Source of the DNA: Carnobacteriaceae bacterium zg-C25
Lineage (GTDB): Bacteria > Bacillota > Bacilli > Lactobacillales > Aerococcaceae
NCBI GenBank assembly: GCA_017945845.1
Contig: CP072828.1
Location: 1,178,001-1,242,000, forward strand
Reading direction: 5' to 3'
DNA: 64,000 bases
In this document: in pieces, positions 54,828 through 62,648 of the stretch
Numbering within the stretch: position 1 is the first letter of the stretch
Layout of the letters: each line of letters starts with the position of its first letter
Program-made: the position numbers and the translations under genes
Notes under the pieces: model-generated
Databases searched by the model: none
Told to the model about the DNA's origin: nothing
The model's input: only the letters and a program-made list of their open reading frames with translations

Positions 54828-55448
54828 ATGGAAAACTTTATTTCGCAATTTATGAGTCAGTATGGCTATTTAGCGATTTTTTTACTTGTCGCTTTAGAAA
54901 ATGTATTTCCGCCGATTCCGTCAGAAATCATTTTAACATTTGCGGGATTTTTAATTGCATCGACACCACTTTCATTTTTAGGTGTCCTTATCGCTTCAAC
55001 AGGCGGTTCCGTTGTGGGTGCCTTAATTTTATACCTACTCGGTGCAAAATTAAAAAAAGAAACCATTGAAAATATTTTAGATGGAAAAATTGGAAAAATA
55101 CTCGGGTTTAAACGTACCGATGTAGACAAAGCTATTGGCTGGTTCCAAAAACACGGCGCATTCACCGTACTATTTACACGTTGCGTTCCCGTTGTTCGTA
55201 GTTTAATTTCTATTCCAGCAGGAATGAGCCAAATGAACATGGTACCTTTTACCATTTATACAACGATTGGCACAACCATTTGGAATGCGCTATTAGTTTG
55301 GCTAGGTCATCAAGCTGGTGAAAACTGGCATTCAGCTGCCGATTCTGTAAACGGTCTGTCACGTATTTTTTACGTCATTTTACTAATTGCGCTAATTGGA
55401 CTAATCGTCTACTTTATCATTAAAAAGAAAAAATCTAAAAAGGTATAG
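54828..55448 (+). CDS. DedA-family membrane protein
   Basis: A 206-residue DedA/SNARE-associated (VTT) protein. Signatures are LENVFPPIPSEIILTFAGFL near 22-41 (with the conserved acidic residue) and FTRCVPVVRSLISIPAGMSQM near 120-140, with five or six hydrophobic segments. Family members act as lipid-carrier flippases (for example of undecaprenyl phosphate or phosphatidylethanolamine) and affect proton-motive-force balance. AAGGAGG precedes the start. Confidence 0.93.
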   Translation: MENFISQFMSQYGYLAIFLLVALENVFPPIPSEIILTFAGFLIASTPLSFLGVLIASTGGSVVGALILYLLGAKLKKETIENILDGKIGKILGFKRTDVDKAIGWFQKHGAFTVLFTRCVPVVRSLISIPAGMSQMNMVPFTIYTTIGTTIWNALLVWLGHQAGENWHSAADSVNGLSRIFYVILLIALIGLIVYFIIKKKKSKKV

Positions 55449-55472
55449 CCGTTTATCGTGGCTGTACCTTTT
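55438..55472 (+). terminator. dedA terminator overlapping its stop codon
   Basis: AAAAGGTATAGCC pairs with GGCTGTACCTTTT (one mismatch) around a 9-base loop; the TAG stop is in the 5' arm. Confidence 0.8.
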
Positions 55473-55568
55473 CTTTATACGTAGATGATTTTAACAACGT
55501 GATGCATCGCATTTTGTATTTCAATCATCCATGTTACAATAGACGTATCAAACTTTTGCGAGGACACT

Positions 55569-56408
55569 ATGGCAAAAATTACAACCATTGAAGTGCAACA
55601 AAACAATAAGCACCGTTTCAATATTTTTATCGATGACCAATTTGCTTTTGGTGTTAGTGAGCAAACACTCTTATTTTTTACTTTACATAAGGGCATGGAA
55701 ATTACACCACAACAACAAACTAAAATTTTGAAATATGATCATTTTCAACGCTTGTACAGTGCGGGGGTAAATTATATTTCCTATCGCATGCGGAGCGAAA
55801 AAGAGGTTCGTGACAAATTGGCTAAACTGTTGGATGTGAGCGAAGATGAAACGGTCATAAATACGCAACAAAAAATGATTGAATTGGCGATTAAGCAATT
55901 AAAAAGTGATGGGTATATTAACGACACGCTTTATGCACAGGCGTTTGTTGAGGAATCTTTAAACGTTAGTGGGAAAGGTGAGTTTCACATTCGTCGAAAA
56001 CTGAAAGAAAAAGGGATTGCGCAAGAGATTGTTGCTCAAGTGCTCAACGAAATAGACGACGATACACAAAACGACACTGCGTTACAAGTTGCAACGGCAT
56101 TTATAAAACGTCAAGACGTCATTTCATCCAATGCGTTACGACAAAAATTGTCTAACCATTTAATGCAACGCGGGTTTTCAATCCAGACGGTACAGACGAT
56201 TTTAAATCAAATGGATACATCAACGATTACTAAAAACGAAAATAAAAACGCCATTACAATTGCTCAAAAGGCGTATAATACTTATCACAATCGATATAGC
56301 GGATATGACTTATGGTCTAAAATTAAGACGTATTTACTGCAAAAAGGCTATTCGTTTGATGCAATTGATAGAGCAATAAAAAAATTAAAGGAAGACTATG
56401 ACTCATAA
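55569..56408 (+). CDS. recX: Regulatory protein RecX
   Basis: A 279-residue RecX built of three-helix repeats that binds RecA filaments and limits recombination. Signatures: YISYRMRSEKEVRDKLAKL near 64-82, LKSDGYINDTLYAQAFVEE near 106-124, GKGEFHIRRKLKEKGI near 130-145. Long Firmicutes form. It overlaps mutY by 11 bp, an unusual pairing that should couple their translation. Confidence 0.94.
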   Translation: MAKITTIEVQQNNKHRFNIFIDDQFAFGVSEQTLLFFTLHKGMEITPQQQTKILKYDHFQRLYSAGVNYISYRMRSEKEVRDKLAKLLDVSEDETVINTQQKMIELAIKQLKSDGYINDTLYAQAFVEESLNVSGKGEFHIRRKLKEKGIAQEIVAQVLNEIDDDTQNDTALQVATAFIKRQDVISSNALRQKLSNHLMQRGFSIQTVQTILNQMDTSTITKNENKNAITIAQKAYNTYHNRYSGYDLWSKIKTYLLQKGYSFDAIDRAIKKLKEDYDS

Positions 56409-57444
56409 ATTATTAAATGATAACGGCATTACTTTGTGGAACGACGATAAAATCAATCGTTTTAGAGCCACACTTTTAGAATGGTACGACGCCAACAAGC
56501 GCGACCTGCCTTGGAGACAAACAAAAGACCCGTATGCAATTTGGGTATCCGAAATTATGTTGCAACAAACGCAAGTTGTAACGGTTATCCCCTATTTCAA
56601 AAATTTTATGCATCAATTTCCGACAATTTCCGCTTTAGCCAATGCACCTGAACAGCAATTGCTTAAAGCTTGGGAAGGTTTAGGGTATTACTCACGCGTG
56701 CGCAATATGCAAATAGCAGCACAACAAATTATGAATCATTACAACGGTGTCATGCCGAACACTTATGACGAATTACTAAAATTAAAAGGCATTGGTAACT
56801 ATACCGCTGGTGCAATTGCAAGTATTGCATTTGGCGAACCAGTTGGGGCAGTTGACGGAAACGTCATGCGCGTAATGGCACGTTTATTTGAAATCAATTT
56901 AGATATTGGCGAACCAAAAAACCGAAAAGTATTTGAATACTTAACAAATGTATTAATTGACCCTGACCGTCCGGGCGATTTCAACCAAGCACTGATGGAT
57001 TTAGGAAGTGATATTTGCTCAGCTAAAAATCCCAAACCTGAAATTAGTCCCATTCGTGCATTTAATCAAGCTTATATACATGGGACAATGGATAAATATC
57101 CCATTAAACGTCCAAAAGCTAAACAACAACACGTTTTTTATGATGCACTTGTCATTGAAAATGACAAAGGCGAATTTTTATTACAACAACGTCAAAATAA
57201 GGGGCTATTAGCAAACATGTGGACATTCCCACTAATTGAAATTGGAAAAGATGTCTTCGAATCGAACGAAGACGTACAAAGTCTTGGACAAGTAACCCAT
57301 TTATTTAGCCATTTAAAATGGCATATTCGTGTCATTTCGTCAAACGATACGTCGCTATCTGGACAATGGGTGCACCCAAAACAGTTTGATGCATTTCCGA
57401 TGCCTACTCCACAACTAAAAATGCTTGCATTAATTAAACGCTAA
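56398..57444 (+). CDS. mutY: A/G-specific adenine glycosylase MutY lacking most Fe-S cysteines
   Basis: MutY (348 residues) removes adenine paired with 8-oxoguanine. The catalytic domain has WVSEIMLQQTQVVTVIPYF (catalytic Glu), HhH LKGIGNYTAGAIASIAF with Asp in AVDGNVMRVMAR, and a C-terminal NUDIX-like 8-oxoG recognition domain (about 240-348, LLQQRQNKGLLANMWTFPLI). The family's C-x6-C-x2-C-x5-C cluster site is reduced to one Cys (SDICSAKNPKPEISPIRAF), so no [4Fe-4S] can form; cluster-less MutY proteins are known elsewhere. Confidence 0.94.
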   Translation: MTHKLLNDNGITLWNDDKINRFRATLLEWYDANKRDLPWRQTKDPYAIWVSEIMLQQTQVVTVIPYFKNFMHQFPTISALANAPEQQLLKAWEGLGYYSRVRNMQIAAQQIMNHYNGVMPNTYDELLKLKGIGNYTAGAIASIAFGEPVGAVDGNVMRVMARLFEINLDIGEPKNRKVFEYLTNVLIDPDRPGDFNQALMDLGSDICSAKNPKPEISPIRAFNQAYIHGTMDKYPIKRPKAKQQHVFYDALVIENDKGEFLLQQRQNKGLLANMWTFPLIEIGKDVFESNEDVQSLGQVTHLFSHLKWHIRVISSNDTSLSGQWVHPKQFDAFPMPTPQLKMLALIKR

Positions 57445-57473
57445 TTTAATCATAACGACATCAAGAATATACA

Positions 57474-57509
57474 TTTTTAGGGTTGACGGCATAAGCCATC
57501 AACCCTATT
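57474..57509. repeat. Copy of the dispersed palindrome after mutY
   Basis: AGGGTTGACGGC, loop ATAA, GCCATCAACCCT (57479-57506) with one mismatch; almost the same as the hairpin at 6274. It may also end the recX-mutY transcript. Confidence 0.8.
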
Positions 57510-57524
57510 TAATCAATTAACAAA

Positions 57525-57605
57525 AAAGTAATGGATACGCCTGCGCTCACATTTCAACGTTACCGTACTTAACTTGATATGCGATATGTAAGTAACCATT
57601 ACTTT
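57525..57605 (-). terminator. Terminator of the acetyltransferase gene
   Basis: AAAGTAATGG (57525-57534) pairs with CCATTACTTT (57596-57605) across a loop of about 60 bases, followed on the minus strand by a T-run. Confidence 0.6.
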
Positions 57606-57610
57606 ATTTT

Positions 57611-58123
57611 TTATGAAATATTCAACACTTTTTCATACGCCAAACGGGCGTCTTGTGATGGATTATTTAAATAAATAATGCCACAATACGCGTAATTTAA
57701 CGTTTTAAGTAGTTGTTGCATCACTTGATTATCTTCATGTGTATCAATTTTAATCGAATGTATTCCCATAGATTCAACATATTTTTCAATTTCTAAAAAC
57801 AATTGTTTACCAAGTTGTTTCCCCCGCTCACCTCGTTCAATCGCACAACGATGCACCGTTACATAGTCACCTTGTGTTAGCCAACGCCCTTCAATTGTAT
57901 CGTACGTGTCTTCTTTCAACGTTTGAATAACGCTCATTCCGACAACTTTACCGAAATGTTCCATAACGTATAGGTGCTGTTTTTCAATATCATCTCTTAA
58001 GACCTTCTCATTTGGGTACCCATCTTGCCATTGATTGACTCCGCTACTTTTTAAATACGCAATCGCGTCATCTATAATTTTTAATAAAATTGGCATATCG
58101 TTAAAAGTTGCTAATCGTAACAT
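57611..58123 (-). CDS. GNAT-family N-acetyltransferase
   Basis: A 170-residue GNAT protein. The acetyl-CoA pyrophosphate loop is RGERGKQLGKQLFLEIE near 96-112, preceded by the central strand YVTVHRCAIE, and the late strand SIKIDTHEDNQVMQQLLKTL matches motif B. The start LRLATFNDMPILLKIIDDAI is typical. Substrate unknown. Transcribed divergently from the cupin gene. Confidence 0.88.
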   Translation of the reverse strand: MLRLATFNDMPILLKIIDDAIAYLKSSGVNQWQDGYPNEKVLRDDIEKQHLYVMEHFGKVVGMSVIQTLKEDTYDTIEGRWLTQGDYVTVHRCAIERGERGKQLGKQLFLEIEKYVESMGIHSIKIDTHEDNQVMQQLLKTLNYAYCGIIYLNNPSQDARLAYEKVLNIS

Positions 58124-58191
58124 ATTCCCACCTCAAATCAATAGGTGTATTGTATAATAGAGTTATTATAAAAACAAGAAGAGGTGCTTTC

Positions 58192-58689
58192 ATGAATGCT
58201 ATGGACTGGGTAAAACGACTAGATTTACAACCACATCAAGAAGGGGGATACTTTCGACAAACGTACGCTAGCCCTGAAACGACAACACACAATGGGCAAG
58301 ATCGTTTTTTTGCTACATCTATTTTATTTTTATTAACGGCAAATAATCCATCCCACTTACACCGTTTATCTAACGATGAAATTTGGTACTATCACACTGG
58401 ACATAGTTTAACGATTCATTTACTTTATCCCGATGGAACATACGAAGCCATTCGCCTAGGTTTAGAACCGGGGGAACATTTGCAATATACGGTTCCGCGT
58501 GGTGTTATTTTTGGCTCAAGCATTGACAGTGACAACCCCGAAGATTTTGCACTCGTGAGTTGTGGTGTGACACCGGGGTTCGATTATCGCGATTTCGAAT
58601 TATTTACACAAGAACAATTATTGAAAGACTACCCACAACACGAAGAGATGATTAGACGCATGGCATTTGAAACGTTGGATAACGCATAA
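58192..58689 (+). CDS. Cupin protein of the DUF985/YML079-like family
   Basis: From ATG 58192 (AAGAGGTG upstream) 165 residues, a single cupin barrel. Family signatures: LQPHQEGGYFRQTY near 14-27, LTANNPSHLHRLSNDEIWYYH near 46-66 and VPRGVIFGSSID near 101-112; the last part is GVTPGFDYRDFELF. Structures of relatives show a sugar- or nucleotide-epimerase-like pocket, but function is not established. An ATG at 58201 is an alternative start. Confidence 0.9.
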   Translation: MNAMDWVKRLDLQPHQEGGYFRQTYASPETTTHNGQDRFFATSILFLLTANNPSHLHRLSNDEIWYYHTGHSLTIHLLYPDGTYEAIRLGLEPGEHLQYTVPRGVIFGSSIDSDNPEDFALVSCGVTPGFDYRDFELFTQEQLLKDYPQHEEMIRRMAFETLDNA

Positions 58690-58734
58690 TGCGTTAGTTA
58701 AATTCACAACGCTAATTTCTCACTATTTAAAGAA

Positions 58735-58770
58735 TTTTAGGGTTGACGGTATACCCGCCAACCCAATTTT
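58735..58770. repeat. Copy of the dispersed palindrome after the cupin gene
   Basis: TTTTAGGGTTGACGG, TATA, CCCGCCAACCCAATTTTA. It follows the cupin stop by about 45 bp. Apart from this, the stretch 58690-58838 shows nothing gene-like. Confidence 0.7.
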
Positions 58771-58838
58771 ATTAAGTATCCGCCCAATGTAAAAACCTAT
58801 ATTCCATTTATGCTCTATACACATTTGGAACACGACAC

Positions 58839-58886
58839 AAAAACAGACACTTCTAAATCTTATTTTTAAAAGCTCCTGTCTTTTTT
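58839..58886 (-). terminator. Terminator of the 43-residue membrane peptide gene
   Basis: AGACA (58845-58849 region, preceded by AAAAAC) pairs with TGTCT followed by TTTTT; on the minus strand the stem ends in TGTCTGTTTTTG. Moderate hairpin with a long internal loop. Confidence 0.55.
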
Positions 58887-58952
58887 ATAACTGATGTTGG
58901 TAAATCGTACACCTAAAAAATTTAAATATTTTTAAAAGTGTTCGATGCTCTT

Positions 58953-59084
58953 TTAACCAAAAATAGCTTTTAATAGTTCATATACCATTCGTGACGGCCA
59001 TGGAAACACAGGCACTAGAACAAATAAACAAAATAAAACAACTAAAATATTTACTATGATTTTTTTCTTTTTATTGGTTTTCAT
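58953..59084 (-). CDS. 43-residue small membrane peptide
   Basis: ATG 59084 to TAA 58953 gives a basic start (MKTNKKKK), one hydrophobic helix (IIVNILVVLFCLFVLVPVF) and a short tail PWPSRMVYELLKAIFG. The composition and topology are those of a real small membrane protein rather than chance reading. The ribosome site is weak (GTGTGG). A terminator candidate follows. Upstream on the same strand lie two tiny ORFs and an inverted repeat (59211-59235). Function unknown. Confidence 0.6.
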   Translation of the reverse strand: MKTNKKKKIIVNILVVLFCLFVLVPVFPWPSRMVYELLKAIFG

Positions 59085-59210
59085 ATTAGCCACACTTTCT
59101 AAACTGACCCATTACAAAATTTAAACACTACGCAATTTTTTCTAAATTTTGAGGACGATTGAACTTTTTACACATCCATCTTCCCCCAAAAAACTTGTCA
59201 TTTCATGCTC

Positions 59211-59235
59211 TTTATATCACATTATTTGATATAAA
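59211..59235. promoter_or_regulatory. Perfect inverted repeat upstream of the small membrane peptide gene
   Basis: TTTATATCA and TGATATAAA separated by 7 bp. AT-rich and perfectly symmetric, with a size typical of dimeric repressor operators. A TATAAA-like box is within it. It lies about 130 bp before the 43-aa gene. Confidence 0.45.
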
Positions 59236-59292
59236 AACAGTCTAAAAATACATCTTTTTTTATGGTATAATAAACATAATTTGTTACAAATT

Positions 59293-59327
59293 AATCTAGG
59301 GGAACGCCAAAAGCGTTCCCCTAGATT
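59293..59327 (-). terminator. dnaD-nth operon terminator
   Basis: Perfect 15-bp stem AATCTAGGGGAACGC / GCGTTCCCCTAGATT with loop CAAAA, 9 bp after the nth stop. Confidence 0.88.
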
Positions 59328-59335
59328 ATATTTAA

Positions 59336-59983
59336 TTATTCATCTGATTTACTTTTCTTGACTTCTTTTAAAAGTGCCTGACATGCTGGGCAATTGTGAT
59401 TTCGCTTCGAACGTGTACAACGATACCTACCCCAAAAAATCAATAAGTGATGTGTTTGACTCCATTTTGTTTTAGGTACTTTTTTCATGAGCATTTCTTC
59501 TACTTCTAAAGGCGTGGCATCTTCATGTATGGCACCTAAACATTTACTAACGCGTTCCACATGTGTATCCACCGCAATGGCCGGTTTGTTAAAGCCTACA
59601 CTTAAAACAACATTGGCTGTTTTACGCCCAACGCCCGCTAAAGACGTTAAATCTTCAAACGTATCCGGTACACAACCATCATACACATCAATTAACCGTT
59701 GGCAGCACTGTTGAATATGGACGGCTTTATTACGATACAATCCGATTGTGTTAATATCTTCCATCAACTCTTCAACGTCTACTGCTATAAAATGTTCTGG
59801 CGTGGGATACTTTTTAAATAATCGTGGCGTTATTTTATTCACCGCTTTATCTGTTGTACGGGCACTTAACAACACCGCAATAAGCAACTCAAACGTATTT
59901 GTAAACGTGAGTTCGCACCACGCGTTCGGAAATTCGTTTGCCATTAAGTCAAGTACGGCATTCAATTTTTTTGAACTCAGCAT
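59336..59983 (-). CDS. nth: Endonuclease III with an incomplete Fe-S cysteine motif
   Basis: Nth (215 residues) removes oxidised pyrimidines and cuts the abasic site. HhH-GPD core: LLIAVLLSARTTDKAVNKIT near 30-49, HhH LTSLAGVGRKTANVVLSVGF with catalytic Lys in GVGRKTA, and Asp in AVDTHVERVSKCLG. The C-terminal cluster motif, normally C-x6-C-x2-C-x5-C, here reads C-x8-C-x2-C with no fourth Cys (RCTRSKRNHNCPACQALL), so cluster binding is doubtful. It lies 7 bp after dnaD. Confidence 0.94.
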   Translation of the reverse strand: MLSSKKLNAVLDLMANEFPNAWCELTFTNTFELLIAVLLSARTTDKAVNKITPRLFKKYPTPEHFIAVDVEELMEDINTIGLYRNKAVHIQQCCQRLIDVYDGCVPDTFEDLTSLAGVGRKTANVVLSVGFNKPAIAVDTHVERVSKCLGAIHEDATPLEVEEMLMKKVPKTKWSQTHHLLIFWGRYRCTRSKRNHNCPACQALLKEVKKSKSDE

Positions 59984-59990
59984 AATGTAC

Positions 59991-60653
59991 CTACTTTGTA
60001 TGATTCATCGTCAAAACGTTTACGGTTTTTTCATCTAACGGTAACAGTTGATCTTGCGCAAGCGATTGACGGTATTTTCGCGTTTCTTGTTGTACTTGTT
60101 GCGCCGTTTTAATGTTTTTCTGACGCCAGTTTAACAAAATGCGCTCAATATACCTTAAATTTACTGCTTGTGAAATAACCGCCTCTTTTAGCGCCATTAA
60201 AATGAGACTTTCTTCAAATTGATCCTCTTTAACCCAGCCGATAATCGTTTCTAATTCTATGCTTGAAAAAGCCCGACCAAATTCCTGCTCAAATGTTGTA
60301 ATTAAATCTTGGGTGTTGGCTTGTTGTGTTGGTGTTTCTTGCAATAAAAGTGTCGCTAATTTTTGATAAATTGGCTCCATAGAATAAACGACATCTATTT
60401 TTCCATCACTTGTTGTTGTCGTTTCCATTGTAATGTGCTGTTTTTCAAGTAAAGCATTAATCATTTTAGCCAATTGGTTATCATTCAAATGCATTTGCTT
60501 GGCAACACGTTCCATATCGCCATCTTCAATAGCATACTGCACCAATAACATCACTTCTTCACTCGTCAAATTCAACGTTTGATAGTGTTGAAATAACGCA
60601 CTCGGTAATGGCGTACTGGTCTGTTTCAATAAATTTACAATTTTTTCTCTCAT
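59991..60653 (-). CDS. dnaD: DNA replication protein DnaD
   Basis: DnaD (220 residues) helps DnaB load the replicative helicase at oriC and at stalled forks. It has an N-terminal winged-helix oligomerisation domain (about 1-100) and a C-terminal DnaB_2 domain (about 125-200) ending with the YxxxIxxxW-type motif in LRYIERILLNWRQKNI. It is located between asnS and nth as in Bacillus and many Lactobacillales. Confidence 0.94.
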   Translation of the reverse strand: MREKIVNLLKQTSTPLPSALFQHYQTLNLTSEEVMLLVQYAIEDGDMERVAKQMHLNDNQLAKMINALLEKQHITMETTTTSDGKIDVVYSMEPIYQKLATLLLQETPTQQANTQDLITTFEQEFGRAFSSIELETIIGWVKEDQFEESLILMALKEAVISQAVNLRYIERILLNWRQKNIKTAQQVQQETRKYRQSLAQDQLLPLDEKTVNVLTMNHTK

Positions 60654-60705
60654 AGCATCTCCTAATCAACATGAGCTTATCGTATAAATGCGTCAAACAA
60701 TACGT

Positions 60706-60734
60706 TAAAAACGGTTGTTTACATGAAACAACCG
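60706..60734 (-). terminator. asnS terminator
   Basis: CGGTTGTTT / AAACAACCG with a 5-base loop, followed on the minus strand by TTTTTAACG, 9 bp after the asnS stop. Confidence 0.88.
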
Positions 60735-60742
60735 CCTTAACA

Positions 60743-62053
60743 TTAAGGATAAATACGATTTAATAAGCGTGGGAATGGACTAGATTCACGAATGTGCTCT
60801 GTACCACAAATAAATGTTACGGCACGTTCTAACCCTAAACCAAAACCAGAATGTGGCACACCACCATACTTGCTCAAATCTAAATACCATGCATAGTCAT
60901 CCATGCTCAATCCAAGGTCTTGAATTTTTTGTTGTAAAGCGCCGTAATCAACACTACGCTCACTACCACCAATAATTTCACCATAACCTTCTGGTGCAAT
61001 TAAATCGGCACAAATGACAACATCTTCACGTTCTGGGTGTTCTTTCATATAGAACGCCTTAATTGCTTTTGGATAATTCATAATGAATGTTGGTACACCA
61101 TAGTAATTAGAAATAAATGTTTCATGCGGTGAACCAAAATCATCGCCCCATGTAATTGGTTCATAATCATTTTCAGCTTGTTTTTCTTGCAATAATGCAA
61201 TCGCATCATCATAAGTTACTCGTTTAAATGGTTCGTTTACGTATTTTTGTAACAAATCAACATCACGCTCTAATACACCTAGCGCATAACGTTGATTATC
61301 TAAAACCGCTTGAATTAAATATTTGACATAGGCTTCTTGAACGTCTAACGATTCGTCGTGCTCTACAAATGCCATTTCCGGCTCAATCATCCAAAACTCT
61401 GTCAAATGACGGCGTGTTTTAGATTTTTCAGCACGAAACGTTGGGCCAAACGTAAAAATTTTACCAAATGCCATCGCTGCCGCTTCACCGTATAATTGTC
61501 CTGTTTGACTCAAGTATGCCGGTGTCCCAAAATAATCGGTTTCAAATAATTCTGTCGTACCTTCCGGTGAACTTGACGTTAAAATAGGTGCGTCAATTTT
61601 AATAAATCCTTCTTTATTAAAAAACTCGTACGTCGCACGAATAATTTCGTTACGCACTTGCATAATGGCATGTTGTTTACTTGAACGTAACCATAAATGA
61701 CGATGATCCATTAAAAAGTCTGTTCCATGTTCTTTTGGTGTAATCGGGTAATCGTGACTTTCGCCCACTACCGTTAAATCGGTCACCAATAGTTCATACC
61801 CCAATTTTGAACGTGTATCTTCTTGTACAATACCGCGCACAAGAACAGAACTTTCTTGACCTAAACTTTTTGCCGCTTCAAATGTTTCTTCACTCACATC
61901 ATTTTTAACAACAATTGCTTGAAAGTGAACTTTACCATCTCGTAATTGTAAAAAAGCGATTTTCCCACTCGAACGTTTGTTTGCAACCCACGCACCAATG
62001 GTCACTTCTTGTCCAACAAACTTTTTGGCTTGATCCATTGTGATTCTTTTCAT
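60743..62053 (-). CDS. asnS: Asparaginyl-tRNA synthetase
   Basis: AsnRS (436 residues) charges tRNA-Asn. The N-terminal OB fold (about 1-110, [20 protein letters not shown]) binds the anticodon. The class II core has motif 1 around [20 protein letters not shown], motif 2 [20 protein letters not shown] and motif 3 [13 protein letters not shown]. The start follows a region too short for a T-box (66 bp after ypmB), so no tRNA-sensing leader is present. Confidence 0.97.
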   Translation of the reverse strand: MKRITMDQAKKFVGQEVTIGAWVANKRSSGKIAFLQLRDGKVHFQAIVVKNDVSEETFEAAKSLGQESSVLVRGIVQEDTRSKLGYELLVTDLTVVGESHDYPITPKEHGTDFLMDHRHLWLRSSKQHAIMQVRNEIIRATYEFFNKEGFIKIDAPILTSSSPEGTTELFETDYFGTPAYLSQTGQLYGEAAAMAFGKIFTFGPTFRAEKSKTRRHLTEFWMIEPEMAFVEHDESLDVQEAYVKYLIQAVLDNQRYALGVLERDVDLLQKYVNEPFKRVTYDDAIALLQEKQAENDYEPITWGDDFGSPHETFISNYYGVPTFIMNYPKAIKAFYMKEHPEREDVVICADLIAPEGYGEIIGGSERSVDYGALQQKIQDLGLSMDDYAWYLDLSKYGGVPHSGFGLGLERAVTFICGTEHIRESSPFPRLLNRIYP

Positions 62054-62119
62054 AATTTTCTCCGTTATTCAAATAGTAATATCATTGTATCATATCTATT
62101 AAAAGACAACAAACACGAG

Positions 62120-62599
62120 TTATTCATTTGTTGCATTTTTGATTTCATGTAAAACGCTACCTGTTTTGGCATCAAAGACGATATAACTGTACTGACCATT
62201 TAATCGATACGTCAATTCCCATATAACGCGATCATTTTCCAATCCCAATACCACACGACGAACCGTTGCACTAGGATATTGATTTAATGCACGTTGCATT
62301 ACCGCATCACGAGATATAATTTCAGCATCATGATATACGTAACCGCGGTTTTGTTTCACATCCATCACAATATACACCAGCTGATTATCATTATTTCGAC
62401 CGTATAATGTATACGTTTCGGTTTGACCACGGTACCAGTAAAACTCTTCTACTTGTTTTAACACATTGTATTCGGATACTAAACTAATTGCTTGCTGACG
62501 CGCATGCTCTTCTTTTGAAAAACTTTTTTCTAAAACTCCAATTGTCAACAGTAATAAAACGACAAACACGCTTGACAAATAGATTAAAATTTTCTTCAT
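62120..62599 (-). CDS. ypmB: YpmB-like membrane-anchored PepSY/DUF5590 protein
   Basis: A 159-residue protein with one N-terminal membrane helix (about 4-24, ILIYLSSVFVVLLLLTIGVL) and an outside PepSY-like part (about 75-155: YVYHDAEIISRDAVMQRALN, VIWELTYRLNGQYSYIVFDA). PepSY domains are suspected protease inhibitors. The place between dinG and asnS matches ypmB of Bacillus. Function unknown. Confidence 0.88.
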   Translation of the reverse strand: MKKILIYLSSVFVVLLLLTIGVLEKSFSKEEHARQQAISLVSEYNVLKQVEEFYWYRGQTETYTLYGRNNDNQLVYIVMDVKQNRGYVYHDAEIISRDAVMQRALNQYPSATVRRVVLGLENDRVIWELTYRLNGQYSYIVFDAKTGSVLHEIKNATNE

Positions 62600-62648
62600 G
62601 AATGCCTCTTTTCAATCTTTGTACCTATTGATTTTAATGGTTTTTCGC

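Noticed and set aside
62054-62119. T-box leader for asnS
   Set aside because: Only 66 bp separate ypmB and asnS and no conserved T-box sequence is present.
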